NCBI RefSeq assembly: GCF_024347375.1
Contig: NZ_AP025471.1
Location: 372,001 to 436,000 of the forward strand
Direction of reading: 5' to 3'
Length of the DNA stretch: 64,000 nt
From: Vibrio coralliirubri
GTDB lineage: Bacteria > Pseudomonadota > Gammaproteobacteria > Enterobacterales > Vibrionaceae
Made by a program: the position numbers and the translations under genes. How positions within the stretch are numbered: position 1 is the stretch's first letter; each line of letters begins with the position of its first letter. The notes under the pieces were generated by a model. It worked only from the letters and a program-made list of their open reading frames with translations, had not been told where the DNA came from and made no database searches. Shown one piece after another: positions 38,607 to 48,700 of the stretch.

Positions 38607-40812
38607 ACTTGTTGATCACCTTGATGATTTGGTCGCTTTTATAAGGTTTGCTGATCACGTAATCCATTCCGGCCTCAATACAAGCCTGGTGTTCGTTACT
38701 GCTGGTCAATGCGGTTGCACCTATGATGGTACAAGGGTTCTTCTCGTTTTCTTGTTCGAATTGGCGAATGCGTTTTGTTGCTTCGATGCCGCCCATACCC
38801 GGCATGATGCAATCCATGAAGATGATGTCAGAACGTTTATTCATGAAGTGCTTCACGGCATCGGCACCATCGCCAACGGTGTCTGGTTCATACTCTTGCT
38901 TGGTAAGAATTCGTTTCAGTAAGATCTGCTGAACTCGGTCATCCTCAACGATAAGGAATGAGCTGTTCTCCATCTGTTCTTCCGATGCTTCCGCTTCCAT
39001 AATGGTGAGTAGGTTTGGAATGAACTCGTAAGGGATAGCAGGGGCGTTGATTATCTTGTCGACGAAGCTATGACACTCTTGTGCTTGCTGAGTGTTGGTC
39101 ACTGACAACAGTAACTTGGTATTTGGGTGGTTCTTAAGTTGGGATTTGACCGTTTTACTCAACGACGGCAGCTTATTGGGTTCAAAGGTATCGGTCAGCA
39201 TAATCGCATCGTATTCGCCGAACGTTTTCGCCGCTGAGAAAAGCTCATTTGCAGTGCGAATCTCGGTGATGTCTAGCCCCAAATTGCTGAGCATCTTCTT
39301 CATCACATCGATACGGATTTGAGTATTGGCACACAAGAGTAAACGCTTGCCATCAAAGCGCGTTTTCTCTGTGTGGAAGTTCTTAGCCTTAAGATCCAGT
39401 TCAATCTGGAAAAGTTCCTGAGCCCCTGACTGGAACCAGTGACTCTCGTAATATCCGTAATCCTTCAGAACGCTTTTCGCTAAGTCATCTGTGCTGGCTG
39501 TATGGTCTTTGTGGGCGCTCCAGTGGAGTTTGTTGAGCTTGGCAACAGAGACATCCAGCGTTGATAAGAAGTTGAGGTTGATAGTGACACGGGTATTTTC
39601 CATGTCTGACGCCGCACCCGATTCAATCGTTACAAACAGTTTCTTATTTGATTTGAGTTGAATGGCATTGGAAAGCTGCAGGAACAATATCCAGAACAAG
39701 CTGGTGGATTGACCTTCTACGCGATTGGGTAAGTTGTCAGAGATAAAGCAGTCAAGTTCGCCTTCATTTCGTTGAATTTTGGCGCTGATATGAATCATCA
39801 ATTCCGACAGTACGTTAAGTAATGAAAATTCTTTCGATTTACTTTCCGTACCCTGTGAAATCAAGCGATTATAGTTTTCTGCTAACTCAGATAAAGTGCT
39901 ACATGCAGAGGTAATATCCTTTGCCATCAATACGCCGTTTTCATCGGTTTCTTGAACCAGATATTGGACACCACCGTTGATGGTATTGGTGATTCCGCGA
40001 ATCTCATAACCTATTAATGCATACAGCTGTTTGTAGAGATCGTTATTGCGTTTTTGGTCTTCCAATTTACCGAAGATTAGCTTCAAGTGAGAGTAGATCT
40101 GGCGTTGCTTAGGATTGATGCTCACTTCGTTAAGAAGCTCTTCAAGCCGTTGTAAATCGAGCTGCTTCAGCTCTTGATACAGGGCATCGAATTCATAGTC
40201 GATTTCGCGTTCGTTAGAACTGGATTTCTTCAGCTTCAACATAGCAACTGAGTTGGATAAAATCGTAATTACAGCCAATATTACGACCACCATAAACAAC
40301 CAGATAAAGAACTCGTTTTTCTCAGACATTAAGTCATTCGCATGGTTGTTAAACATGGTGCGATAGTTGTCGTCCATCTGCAGATAGTTATTGGTCAATG
40401 AAAGGTACAAGCCTAATACGTCGTTACGTGTTTTTGGGCTATCGGAGAAACGATTAATCGCCAATTCCAGTTGTGTGTATTCAGTTGCCCCAACCAAGCT
40501 GAACTCGGTTTTGTTCAAAGAGGCTAAAGAGCGAAATTCATCAATTTCACGCTTCAAGTTAACTAGGTTGAATTCGTTAGTACCGCAAGTGTTGGTACTT
40601 AAGCACTGCTGCAGAGTTTGAATATCTTGTTCTATGGTCTGATTAAGTTTCTGGGCTTGTATGAGCAGTGGGGCGCTTTGCACTTGTGCGACTGAGTCTA
40701 TTTTTGACCAAGAAAAGTATAAATAGAAAGCGAGCGCAGCCAATACCACGCTAAATAGTATGCTTAGACGTAGAGCGGGTACGGAAATATTGTACGAAGG
40801 TTTACCGCTCAT
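38581..40812 (-). CDS. Hybrid histidine-kinase-like protein with degenerate kinase core
   Basis: The protein (743 residues) has a helix at 13-33, a helical periplasmic part of about 135 residues, a second helix at about 168-190 and a coiled coil. Where HisKA would carry [10 protein letters not shown] it reads LIGYEIRGITNTINGG, with Tyr269 in place of the phosphoacceptor His. An N-box-like LQLSNAIQLKS follows, but the DxGxG and GxGLGL boxes of the ATP lid are missing. A degenerate receiver (KRLLLCANTQIRIDV) and a complete receiver (FLIVEDDR, IIFMDCIMPGMGG, SKPY) close the protein. It is probably not an autokinase, but its last receiver should still accept phosphate from another kinase. It sits within a secretion operon and likely senses or gates secretion. 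Confidence 0.85.
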   Translation of the reverse strand: MSGKPSYNISVPALRLSILFSVVLAALAFYLYFSWSKIDSVAQVQSAPLLIQAQKLNQTIEQDIQTLQQCLSTNTCGTNEFNLVNLKREIDEFRSLASLNKTEFSLVGATEYTQLELAINRFSDSPKTRNDVLGLYLSLTNNYLQMDDNYRTMFNNHANDLMSEKNEFFIWLFMVVVILAVITILSNSVAMLKLKKSSSNEREIDYEFDALYQELKQLDLQRLEELLNEVSINPKQRQIYSHLKLIFGKLEDQKRNNDLYKQLYALIGYEIRGITNTINGGVQYLVQETDENGVLMAKDITSACSTLSELAENYNRLISQGTESKSKEFSLLNVLSELMIHISAKIQRNEGELDCFISDNLPNRVEGQSTSLFWILFLQLSNAIQLKSNKKLFVTIESGAASDMENTRVTINLNFLSTLDVSVAKLNKLHWSAHKDHTASTDDLAKSVLKDYGYYESHWFQSGAQELFQIELDLKAKNFHTEKTRFDGKRLLLCANTQIRIDVMKKMLSNLGLDITEIRTANELFSAAKTFGEYDAIMLTDTFEPNKLPSLSKTVKSQLKNHPNTKLLLSVTNTQQAQECHSFVDKIINAPAIPYEFIPNLLTIMEAEASEEQMENSSFLIVEDDRVQQILLKRILTKQEYEPDTVGDGADAVKHFMNKRSDIIFMDCIMPGMGGIEATKRIRQFEQENEKNPCTIIGATALTSSNEHQACIEAGMDYVISKPYKSDQIIKVINKYVAVQKLN

Positions 40813-40815
40813 TGA

Positions 40816-42165
40816 TTATCTCTCATCGAAAGCATCCTCGATGGCTGACATCACAGGTTTCGCAGCGTATTCGATCACGCGACGCGAGCCTGTTTTCACA
40901 TCGGCGGTAAACTCCATGTAAGGTGATAACTTGTATTGAGTGCCTCCTCGCTCAAGAAAGTTTCGGTCAATTTCAATCTCTGCTAAATAGAATTCAGCGT
41001 CTTCTTCTTCGTATGATGAACGGCTGATTGAGGCGATGGTTCCCTCAACAAACCCGTATTTTGCAAAGTTATAGGTATCCATTTTCACTTTCACTGCCTG
41101 ACCAATTTCGACAAATCCCATGTCTTTACGTGGGATCTTCGCTTCACCGTGAAGGGAGTTATTGATCGGTGCGATATCGGCGATACTTTCTCCTGGCGGA
41201 ATCACAGCAGAACGGAAATTGAAGTGAAGTTTGTCGACCACACCATCGACTGGCGAGTAGACGACTAGGCGATCAACCTTGTCGGAATGCTGCGGTTGTA
41301 AGATTCGCTTCAGCTTGAGGTCTTTATTCGCTTGAATGATTTGCGCTTGATACTCAGAGTTTCTGTTCTCAACCAAGTCACGGTGTTGCTTTTCAAGCTT
41401 GTCGAGTTGGAAGCGCTCATTCATCACCGATTCGTCAAGGTTCTCAATCTCACGCACCATATTCGACTCTTGTACTTTCATGTTAAGAACGTCGACATAA
41501 GACGCCATCTCTTCTTTATAGAGGGTGTTTTTGATGTTGAGCTGCTTACGTATCAGAGAGAGTTGATTCTCTGAACTTTTGCGACGCTTTAACATTGAAC
41601 TGATTAATGAGTTCTTGTGCTTAATATCGTGAGTGATGAGTTCTTCATTTGAACGGTTTTTAGAGAACTCTTGCCTCCAGGTATTCATGTTGACGTGAAC
41701 TTGCTCAGGGTATTTCTCAATGAAGGCGTCGAAGTTAGGTTCTACCATATCGCGTAAGCTTTCATAACGAATCTTATCGAGCTCTATCTGAATAATTTCA
41801 GTATTCACGGTATCAAGTTGAGTGTTGCGGTCGAGTGAGCGTATTCGAGCGATAGGTTGGCCCTCATATACGACTTCACCTTTCCTGACTAACAATTCTT
41901 CTAATATCCCGCCTTCTAAATGTTGAACTTTCTCAACATCCGATTCCAATAGCAGTTCGCCACGTACAGAAACAACAATGTCGATACGTGCTTGTGACGC
42001 CACCGCAATAGCGACCAAAGCGAGCAAGAATATAATGAGCAACGTTTTGTGAACGCTGGTCATGGCACTAGCAAGCACAATAGTGTCATCAGCTGTGACC
42101 TTAGAAGCCTCGTTATTGGAAACAAGTGCTTTTCTGAGGTGATGTTCTATTTGGTTATTGCTCAT
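40816..42165 (-). CDS. HlyD-family membrane fusion protein
   Basis: This 449-residue protein has one membrane helix at about residues 38-58 (LLIIFLLALVAIAVAS), a lipoyl/barrel-sandwich half (VEKVQHLEGGILEELLVRKG), a long coiled-coil hairpin and the second half with VYSPVDGVVDKLHF and ending KTGSRRVIEYAAKPV. It joins the ABC inner-membrane complex to TolC. It lies 12 bp after the HPt-like gene and 3 bp before the kinase-like gene, firmly in the operon. Confidence 0.92.
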   Translation of the reverse strand: MSNNQIEHHLRKALVSNNEASKVTADDTIVLASAMTSVHKTLLIIFLLALVAIAVASQARIDIVVSVRGELLLESDVEKVQHLEGGILEELLVRKGEVVYEGQPIARIRSLDRNTQLDTVNTEIIQIELDKIRYESLRDMVEPNFDAFIEKYPEQVHVNMNTWRQEFSKNRSNEELITHDIKHKNSLISSMLKRRKSSENQLSLIRKQLNIKNTLYKEEMASYVDVLNMKVQESNMVREIENLDESVMNERFQLDKLEKQHRDLVENRNSEYQAQIIQANKDLKLKRILQPQHSDKVDRLVVYSPVDGVVDKLHFNFRSAVIPPGESIADIAPINNSLHGEAKIPRKDMGFVEIGQAVKVKMDTYNFAKYGFVEGTIASISRSSYEEEDAEFYLAEIEIDRNFLERGGTQYKLSPYMEFTADVKTGSRRVIEYAAKPVMSAIEDAFDER

Positions 42166-42177
42166 GACTGACCTCGG

Positions 42178-42528
42178 TTACTTGCCATCTATTACTTCCT
42201 TAATATCCAACAAGTGGTTGATTTGTCGATTGACGTTGTGCAATTCAGTTTTTACATCCTCTATTAGATCTTCCGGCGCAGGGAACTCGTGTTTGCTCAA
42301 GTGTTCCAATTTGGCCATTTTGGGCGGAAGGTCTTGGTCGCAAAGCAACGTTAAGATGGTCTTCAACTTTTTTGAGTAACTATTGAGTTCATCAAAACGA
42401 TTACTGTTATGAAGCTCTTCTATGTTTAGGGCTGCGTCAGAAAAGTCATTGTAAAAGTCGCCTAATAGCAATTGCAGCCCTTTGTGGTTGTTGTCGACCG
42501 AGCGCAACAAATTCGTCATGTCTATCAT
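42178..42528 (-). CDS. Small helical protein resembling a degenerate HPt domain
   Basis: This 116-residue, all-helical, signal-free protein has two possible starts, ATG 42528 (MIDMTNLL) and ATG 42519; GGAG upstream sits too close to the first and rather far from the second. The pattern GLQLLLGDFYNDFSDAALN followed by SNRFDELNSYSKKLKT is like HPt domains, whose motif is AHxLKG. In this alignment the His position is Lys53, so it could not carry phosphate. It is the first gene of the secretion operon. The family assignment is an inference and another small helical protein remains possible. Confidence 0.65.
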   Translation of the reverse strand: MIDMTNLLRSVDNNHKGLQLLLGDFYNDFSDAALNIEELHNSNRFDELNSYSKKLKTILTLLCDQDLPPKMAKLEHLSKHEFPAPEDLIEDVKTELHNVNRQINHLLDIKEVIDGK

Positions 42529-42716
42529 CGCTCCACTGCCTTAATTGCTTTAATCACAATAACTAAGGATCTTTAAAGGCAGTTTTCAAATTTTTTTTGA
42601 TTCTTTCTCTTTAAAAAGAAATTATGAAAAATGTTGTATAAAAAATTGGTTTTTCAAAATGATGTCCTTTAATGCTTCTAAATACGATCAGTTAGCTAGT
42701 AGCAACGGAGGCTGTA
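42529..42716. promoter_or_regulatory. Divergent control region of the secretion operon and adhesin
   Basis: This 188-bp AT-rich segment separates the two divergent transcription units. A weak -35/-10-like pair on the plus strand, TTGATT at 42598 and AATTAT at 42620, has 16-bp spacing. An oligo-T and an oligo-A run bracket it. The adhesin start has a good ribosome site, GGAGG at 42707-42711. No operator could be identified. Confidence 0.4.
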
Positions 42717-45700
42717 ATGGCAGGCGAAAATAACCAAAACAACCAAAATGAAGATCTAAATGACGCGGTAGAACAAACGGACACGAACGACGCGGGTACG
42801 CCCTCCCAACAGCAGAATCAACAAAATCAACAAAATACGATTGCGTCGACAATAGCGACGGGTGCTGAAAATGCGGATGCGGCAGATGAAGTTAACCAGG
42901 CTTTAGACGAAAATCCGAGTGGTGCAGGTAATGCTGAAGATGCCTCGGCTTCTGGTGCGGCTGTGCAAGAAGAGACGCCAGAAAGTGGTAGTGATTCAGA
43001 CGCAGCACAATCCAATGTAGTTGGTGGGGCCGCTTCTGAAGCTGGCTCGGATAACGCTGCTGGTAGTGGTGGCGGAGCTGGAGCGGGCGCACAAGCTGTA
43101 GGCGGTGATAACGCAGAGGCCGCGACAGGTGGCGCAGACGCTGAAGGTAATGAAGAACAAGGCCAAGCTGCACGTACATCAGCAGCGCCGAGTGCGACAT
43201 CTTCAGAGTCGGGTGACCAACAAGTTGGTGATGAGCTGGATTCACAAACAGTAGAAGAGACATTTGCAGTTGATGTTCAAGCTTCTGACGAAGAGACCAT
43301 CAGCGAAGTAGAAGATGACTTTGATTCTGAAACGGTAAGCGAAACGTTCAAAATCAAAGTGGAAAGTGAAAATGATGCGCCAGAAGCTGAACAAGATCTG
43401 GCTTACATCATGGATGAAGATGGCTCCATAACATTCACTCAAGAACAATTACTCGAATACGCTAGTGATGTAGATGGGGACGAGCTTGTTGCTTCCAACG
43501 TTCAAGTTGGTGCTGATGCCACAGTTCAAGACAATGGTGATGGTACTTTCACCGTTGTTCCTTCAGCTGATTTTAATGGTGAACTTGACCTTACTTTCGA
43601 CATCAGTGACGGCCAAGAAACGATTAGCAGCGCAATTGATTTAACGGTACGCCCGATTAATGACGCGCCTGTTCCTGAAGATAAAACGTTTGAAATCGAG
43701 GAAGACGGAACGCTTATCTTCACCGATGCAGACCTATTAACAGGTGCCACGGACATTGAAGGTGACAACCTAACGGTTGAAGGTGTGACCTACGACGGTG
43801 GCGACGGCATCCTTACTGATAACGGTAATGGTACTTACACCTTTGCTCCGAATGAAAACTTCAACGGCGATGTAAACTTCGGCTTCGATGTATCAGATGG
43901 TACCGATACGGTCTCTGCCAACATCGACGTAAGCGTAACTGCCGTTGATGATGCGCCTGTATCGGGTGACCTAGCTTATTCAATCGATGAAGACGGTTCG
44001 ATTCGTCTAAGTCAAGAGCAGCTTCTATCGCAAGCGTCTGATGTGGAAGGCGATGACCTTACTGCCAGCGGCCTAACGGTTGGCGGCGATGCAACAGTCG
44101 TTGCTAACGATGACGGCAGCTTCACGATTACGCCAGATGAGAACTTCAATGGTGACATCGATATCAACTTCGATATCTCTGATGGTACTAACACCGTTCA
44201 AGCTTCAGCAGACCTGACGGTTAATCCAGTTAACGATTTACCAGTCCCTCAAGACCAACAGTTCAGTGTTGAAGAAGACGGCACGTTAATCTTTACCGAT
44301 GCAGACCTGTTAACAGGCGCGACAGATATTGAAGGTGACAACCTGACGGTTGAAGGTGTGACCTACGATGGTGGCGACGGTATCCTGACCGACAACGGTA
44401 ATGGTACTTACACGTTTGCTCCGAATGAAAACTTCAATGGCGACGTAAACTTCGGCTTTGATGTCTCTGACGGTACCGATACGGTATCTGCGAACATCGA
44501 CGTAAGCGTTACTGCCGTTGATGATGCGCCTGTGTCTGGTGACTTAGCGTACTCAATCGACGAAGACGGTTCGATTCGTCTAAGCCAAGAGCAGTTGCTA
44601 TCGCAAGCGTCTGACGTGGAAGGCGATGACCTAACGGCCAGCGACTTAACGGTTGGTGGTGATGCAACAGTTGTGGCTAACGACGATGGCAGTTTCACGA
44701 TTACGCCAGATGAGAACTTCAATGGTGACATCGATATCAGCTTTGATATCTCAGATGGTACCAATACCGTTCAAGCTTCAGCAGACCTTACGGTTAACCC
44801 AGTAAATGATTTACCAGTCCCTCAAGATCAACAGTTCAGCGTTGAAGAAGATGGCACGCTTATCTTCACCGATGCAGACCTGTTAACAGGTGCTACAGAT
44901 ATTGAAGGTGACAACCTAACGGTTGAAGGTGTGACCTACGATGGTGGCGACGGTATACTTACCGACAACGGTAATGGTACGTACACCTTTGCTCCGAATG
45001 AAAACTTCAACGGCGATGTAAACTTCGGCTTCGATGTATCAGATGGTACCGATACGGTCTCTGCCAACATCGACGTAAGCGTAACTGCCGTTGATGATGC
45101 GCCTGTATCGGGTGACCTAGCTTATTCAATCGATGAAGACGGTTCGATTCGTCTAAGCCAAGAGCAGTTGCTATCGCAAGCATCAGATGTGGAAGGCGAT
45201 GACCTTACTGCCAGCGGTCTAACGGTTGGTGGTGATGCAACCGTTACTCAAAACGATGACGGCAGCTTCACGATTACGCCAGATGAGAACTTCAATGGTG
45301 ACATCGATATCAACTTCGATATCTCAGATGGTACTAACACCGTTCAAGCTTCAGCTGACCTTACGGTTAATCCAGTTAACGATTTACCAGTACCTCAAGA
45401 TCAACAGTTCAGCGTTGAAGAAGATGGCACGCTCATCTTTACCGATGCAGATCTGTTAACCGGTGCTACAGATATTGAAGGTGACAACCTTACTGTTGAA
45501 GGTGTGACCTACGATGGCGGTGACGGTATTCTTACCGACAACGGTAACGGCACGTACACCTTCGCTCCAAACGAGAACTTCAATGGCGACGTAAACTTCG
45601 GTTTCGATGTGTCAGACGGCACCGATACGGTGTCAGCAAACATCGACGTAAGCGTAACTGCAGTTGATGATGCGCCAGTATCGGGCGACCTAGCGTACTC

Positions 45701-48700
45701 AGTGGACGAAGATGGTTCGATTCGCCTAAGCCAAGAGCAGTTGCTATCGCAAGCATCAGATGTGGAAGGCGATGACCTTACTGCCAGCGGCCTAACGGTT
45801 GGTGGTGATGCGACGGTTGTAGCCAACGATGACGGCAGCTTCACGATTACGCCAGATGAGAACTTCAATGGCGACATCGATATCAGCTTCGATATCTCAG
45901 ATGGTACCAACACAGTTCAAGCTTCGGCTGACCTAACCGTTAACCCAGTAAATGACCTGCCAGTGCCTCAAGATCAACAGTTCAGCGTTGAAGAAGATGG
46001 TACGTTAATCTTTACTGATGCCGACCTGTTAACAGGCGCAACGGATATTGAAGGTGACAACCTAACGGTTGAAGGTGTGACCTACGACGGCGGTGACGGT
46101 ATTCTTACTGATAACGGTAATGGTACTTACACCTTTGCTCCAAATGAAAACTTCAATGGCGACGTAAACTTCGGTTTCGATGTGTCAGATGGTACCGATA
46201 CGGTATCTGCGAACATCGATGTCAGTGTTACAGCGGTTGATGATGCGCCAGTATCGGGTGACCTAGCGTACTCAATTGATGAAGACGGTTCGATTCGTCT
46301 AAGCCAAGAGCAACTTTTATCACAAGCTTCTGACGTAGAAGGCGATGACCTGACGGCCAGTGACCTATCGGTTGACGGTGATGCAACAGTCGTTGCGAAC
46401 GATGACGGCAGCTTTACGATTACGCCAGATGAGAACTTCAATGGCGACATCGATATCAACTTCGATATCTCAGATGGTACTAACACCGTTCAAGCTTCAG
46501 CTGACCTAACCGTTAATCCAGTTAACGATTTACCAGTCCCTCAAGATCAACAGTTCAGCGTTGAAGAAGATGGCACGCTCATCTTTACCGATGCAGATCT
46601 GTTAACCGGTGCTACAGATATTGAAGGCGACAACCTATCGGTTGAAGGTGTGACCTACGACGGTGGCGACGGTATCCTAACCGACAACGGTAACGGAACT
46701 TACACCTTCGCTCCGAATGAAAACTTCAATGGCGATGTAAACTTCGGCTTCGATGTGTCTGACGGTACCGATACGGTATCTGCCAATATCGATGTGAGTG
46801 TAACTGCCGTTGATGATGCGCCTGTATCGGGTGACCTAGCGTACTCAATCGACGAAGACGGTTCGATTCGTCTAAGCCAAGAGCAATTGCTTTCTCAAGC
46901 CTCTGACGTAGAGGGCGATGACCTGACGGCTAGCGACCTAACGGTTGACGGTGATGCGACGGTTGTAGCCAACGATGACGGCAGCTTCACGATTACGCCA
47001 GATGAGAACTTCAATGGCGACATCGATATCAGCTTCGATATCTCAGATGGTAGCAACACAGTTCAAGCTTCGGCTGACCTAACCGTTAACCCAGTAAATG
47101 ACCTGCCAGTGCCTCAAGATCAACAGTTCAGCGTTGAAGAAGATGGTACGTTAATCTTTACTGATGCCGACCTGTTAACAGGCGCAACGGATATTGAAGG
47201 TGACAACCTAACGGTTGAAGGTGTGACCTACGACGGCGGTGACGGTATCCTTACCGACAACGGTAATGGTACGTACACATTCGCTCCAAATGAGAACTTC
47301 AATGGCGACGTAAACTTCGGCTTCGATGTGTCTGACGGTACCGATACGGTATCAGCCAATATCGATGTGAGTGTAACTGCCGTTGATGATGCGCCTGTAT
47401 CGGGTGACCTAGCATACTCAATCGACGAAGACGGTTCGATTCGTCTAAGCCAAGAGCAGCTTCTATCGCAAGCGTCTGACGTTGAAGGCGATGATCTAAC
47501 CGCAAGCGACTTAACGGTCGGCGGTGATGCAACGGTTGTAGCTAACGACGACGGCAGTTTCACTATTACGCCAGATGAGAACTTCAATGGCGACATCGAT
47601 ATCAGCTTTGATATCTCAGATGGCACTAATACGGTTCAAGCCTCTGCAGACTTAACCGTTAACCCAGTAAATGACCTGCCAGTACCACAAGATCAACAGT
47701 TCAGCGTTGAAGAAGACGGCACGTTAATCTTCACCGATGCCGACCTATTAACAGGCGCAACGGACATTGAAGGTGATAACTTAACGGTTGAAGGTGTGAC
47801 CTACGATGGCGGCGACGGTATCCTTACTGATAACGGTAATGGTACTTACACCTTTGCGCCAAACGAGAACTTCAATGGTGACGTAAACTTCGGTTTCGAT
47901 GTATCTGACGGTACCGATACGGTCTCTGCCAACATTGATGTGAGCGTAACAGCGGTTGATGATGCGCCAGTATCGGGCGACCTAGCGTACTCAATTGACG
48001 AAGACGGTTCTATCCGCTTAAGCCAAGAGCAACTGCTTTCTCAAGCATCAGATGTGGAAGGCGATGATTTAACAGCAAGCGACTTAACGGTTAGCGGTGA
48101 TGCAACAGTCGTTGCTAACGATGACGGCAGCTTCACGATTACGCCAGATGAGAACTTCAATGGCGACATTGATATCAGCTTCGATATCTCAGACGGCACC
48201 AATACGGTTCAAGCTTCAGCAGACCTGACGGTTAACCCAGTAAACGACCTACCAGTGCCTCAAGATCAACAGTTCAGTGTTGAAGAAGATGGCACGCTCA
48301 TCTTTACTGATGCAGACCTGTTAACAGGTGCTACAGACATTGAAGGCGATAACCTTACTGTTGAAGGTGTGACCTACGACGGTGGCGACGGTATCTTGAC
48401 CGACAACGGCAATGGTACGTACACCTTTGCGCCAAACGAGAACTTCAATGGTGACGTAAACTTCGGCTTCGATGTATCTGACGGTACTGATACGGTATCT
48501 GCGAACATTGATGTAAGTGTGACGGCGGTTGATGATGCGCCAGTATCGGGTGACCTAGCGTACTCAATCGATGAAGACGGTTCGATTCGTCTAAGTCAAG
48601 AGCAATTGCTATCACAAGCATCAGATGTGGAAGGCGATGATCTAACAGCGAGCGACCTTACGGTTGGCGGTGATGCGACGGTTGTAGCTAACGATGACGG

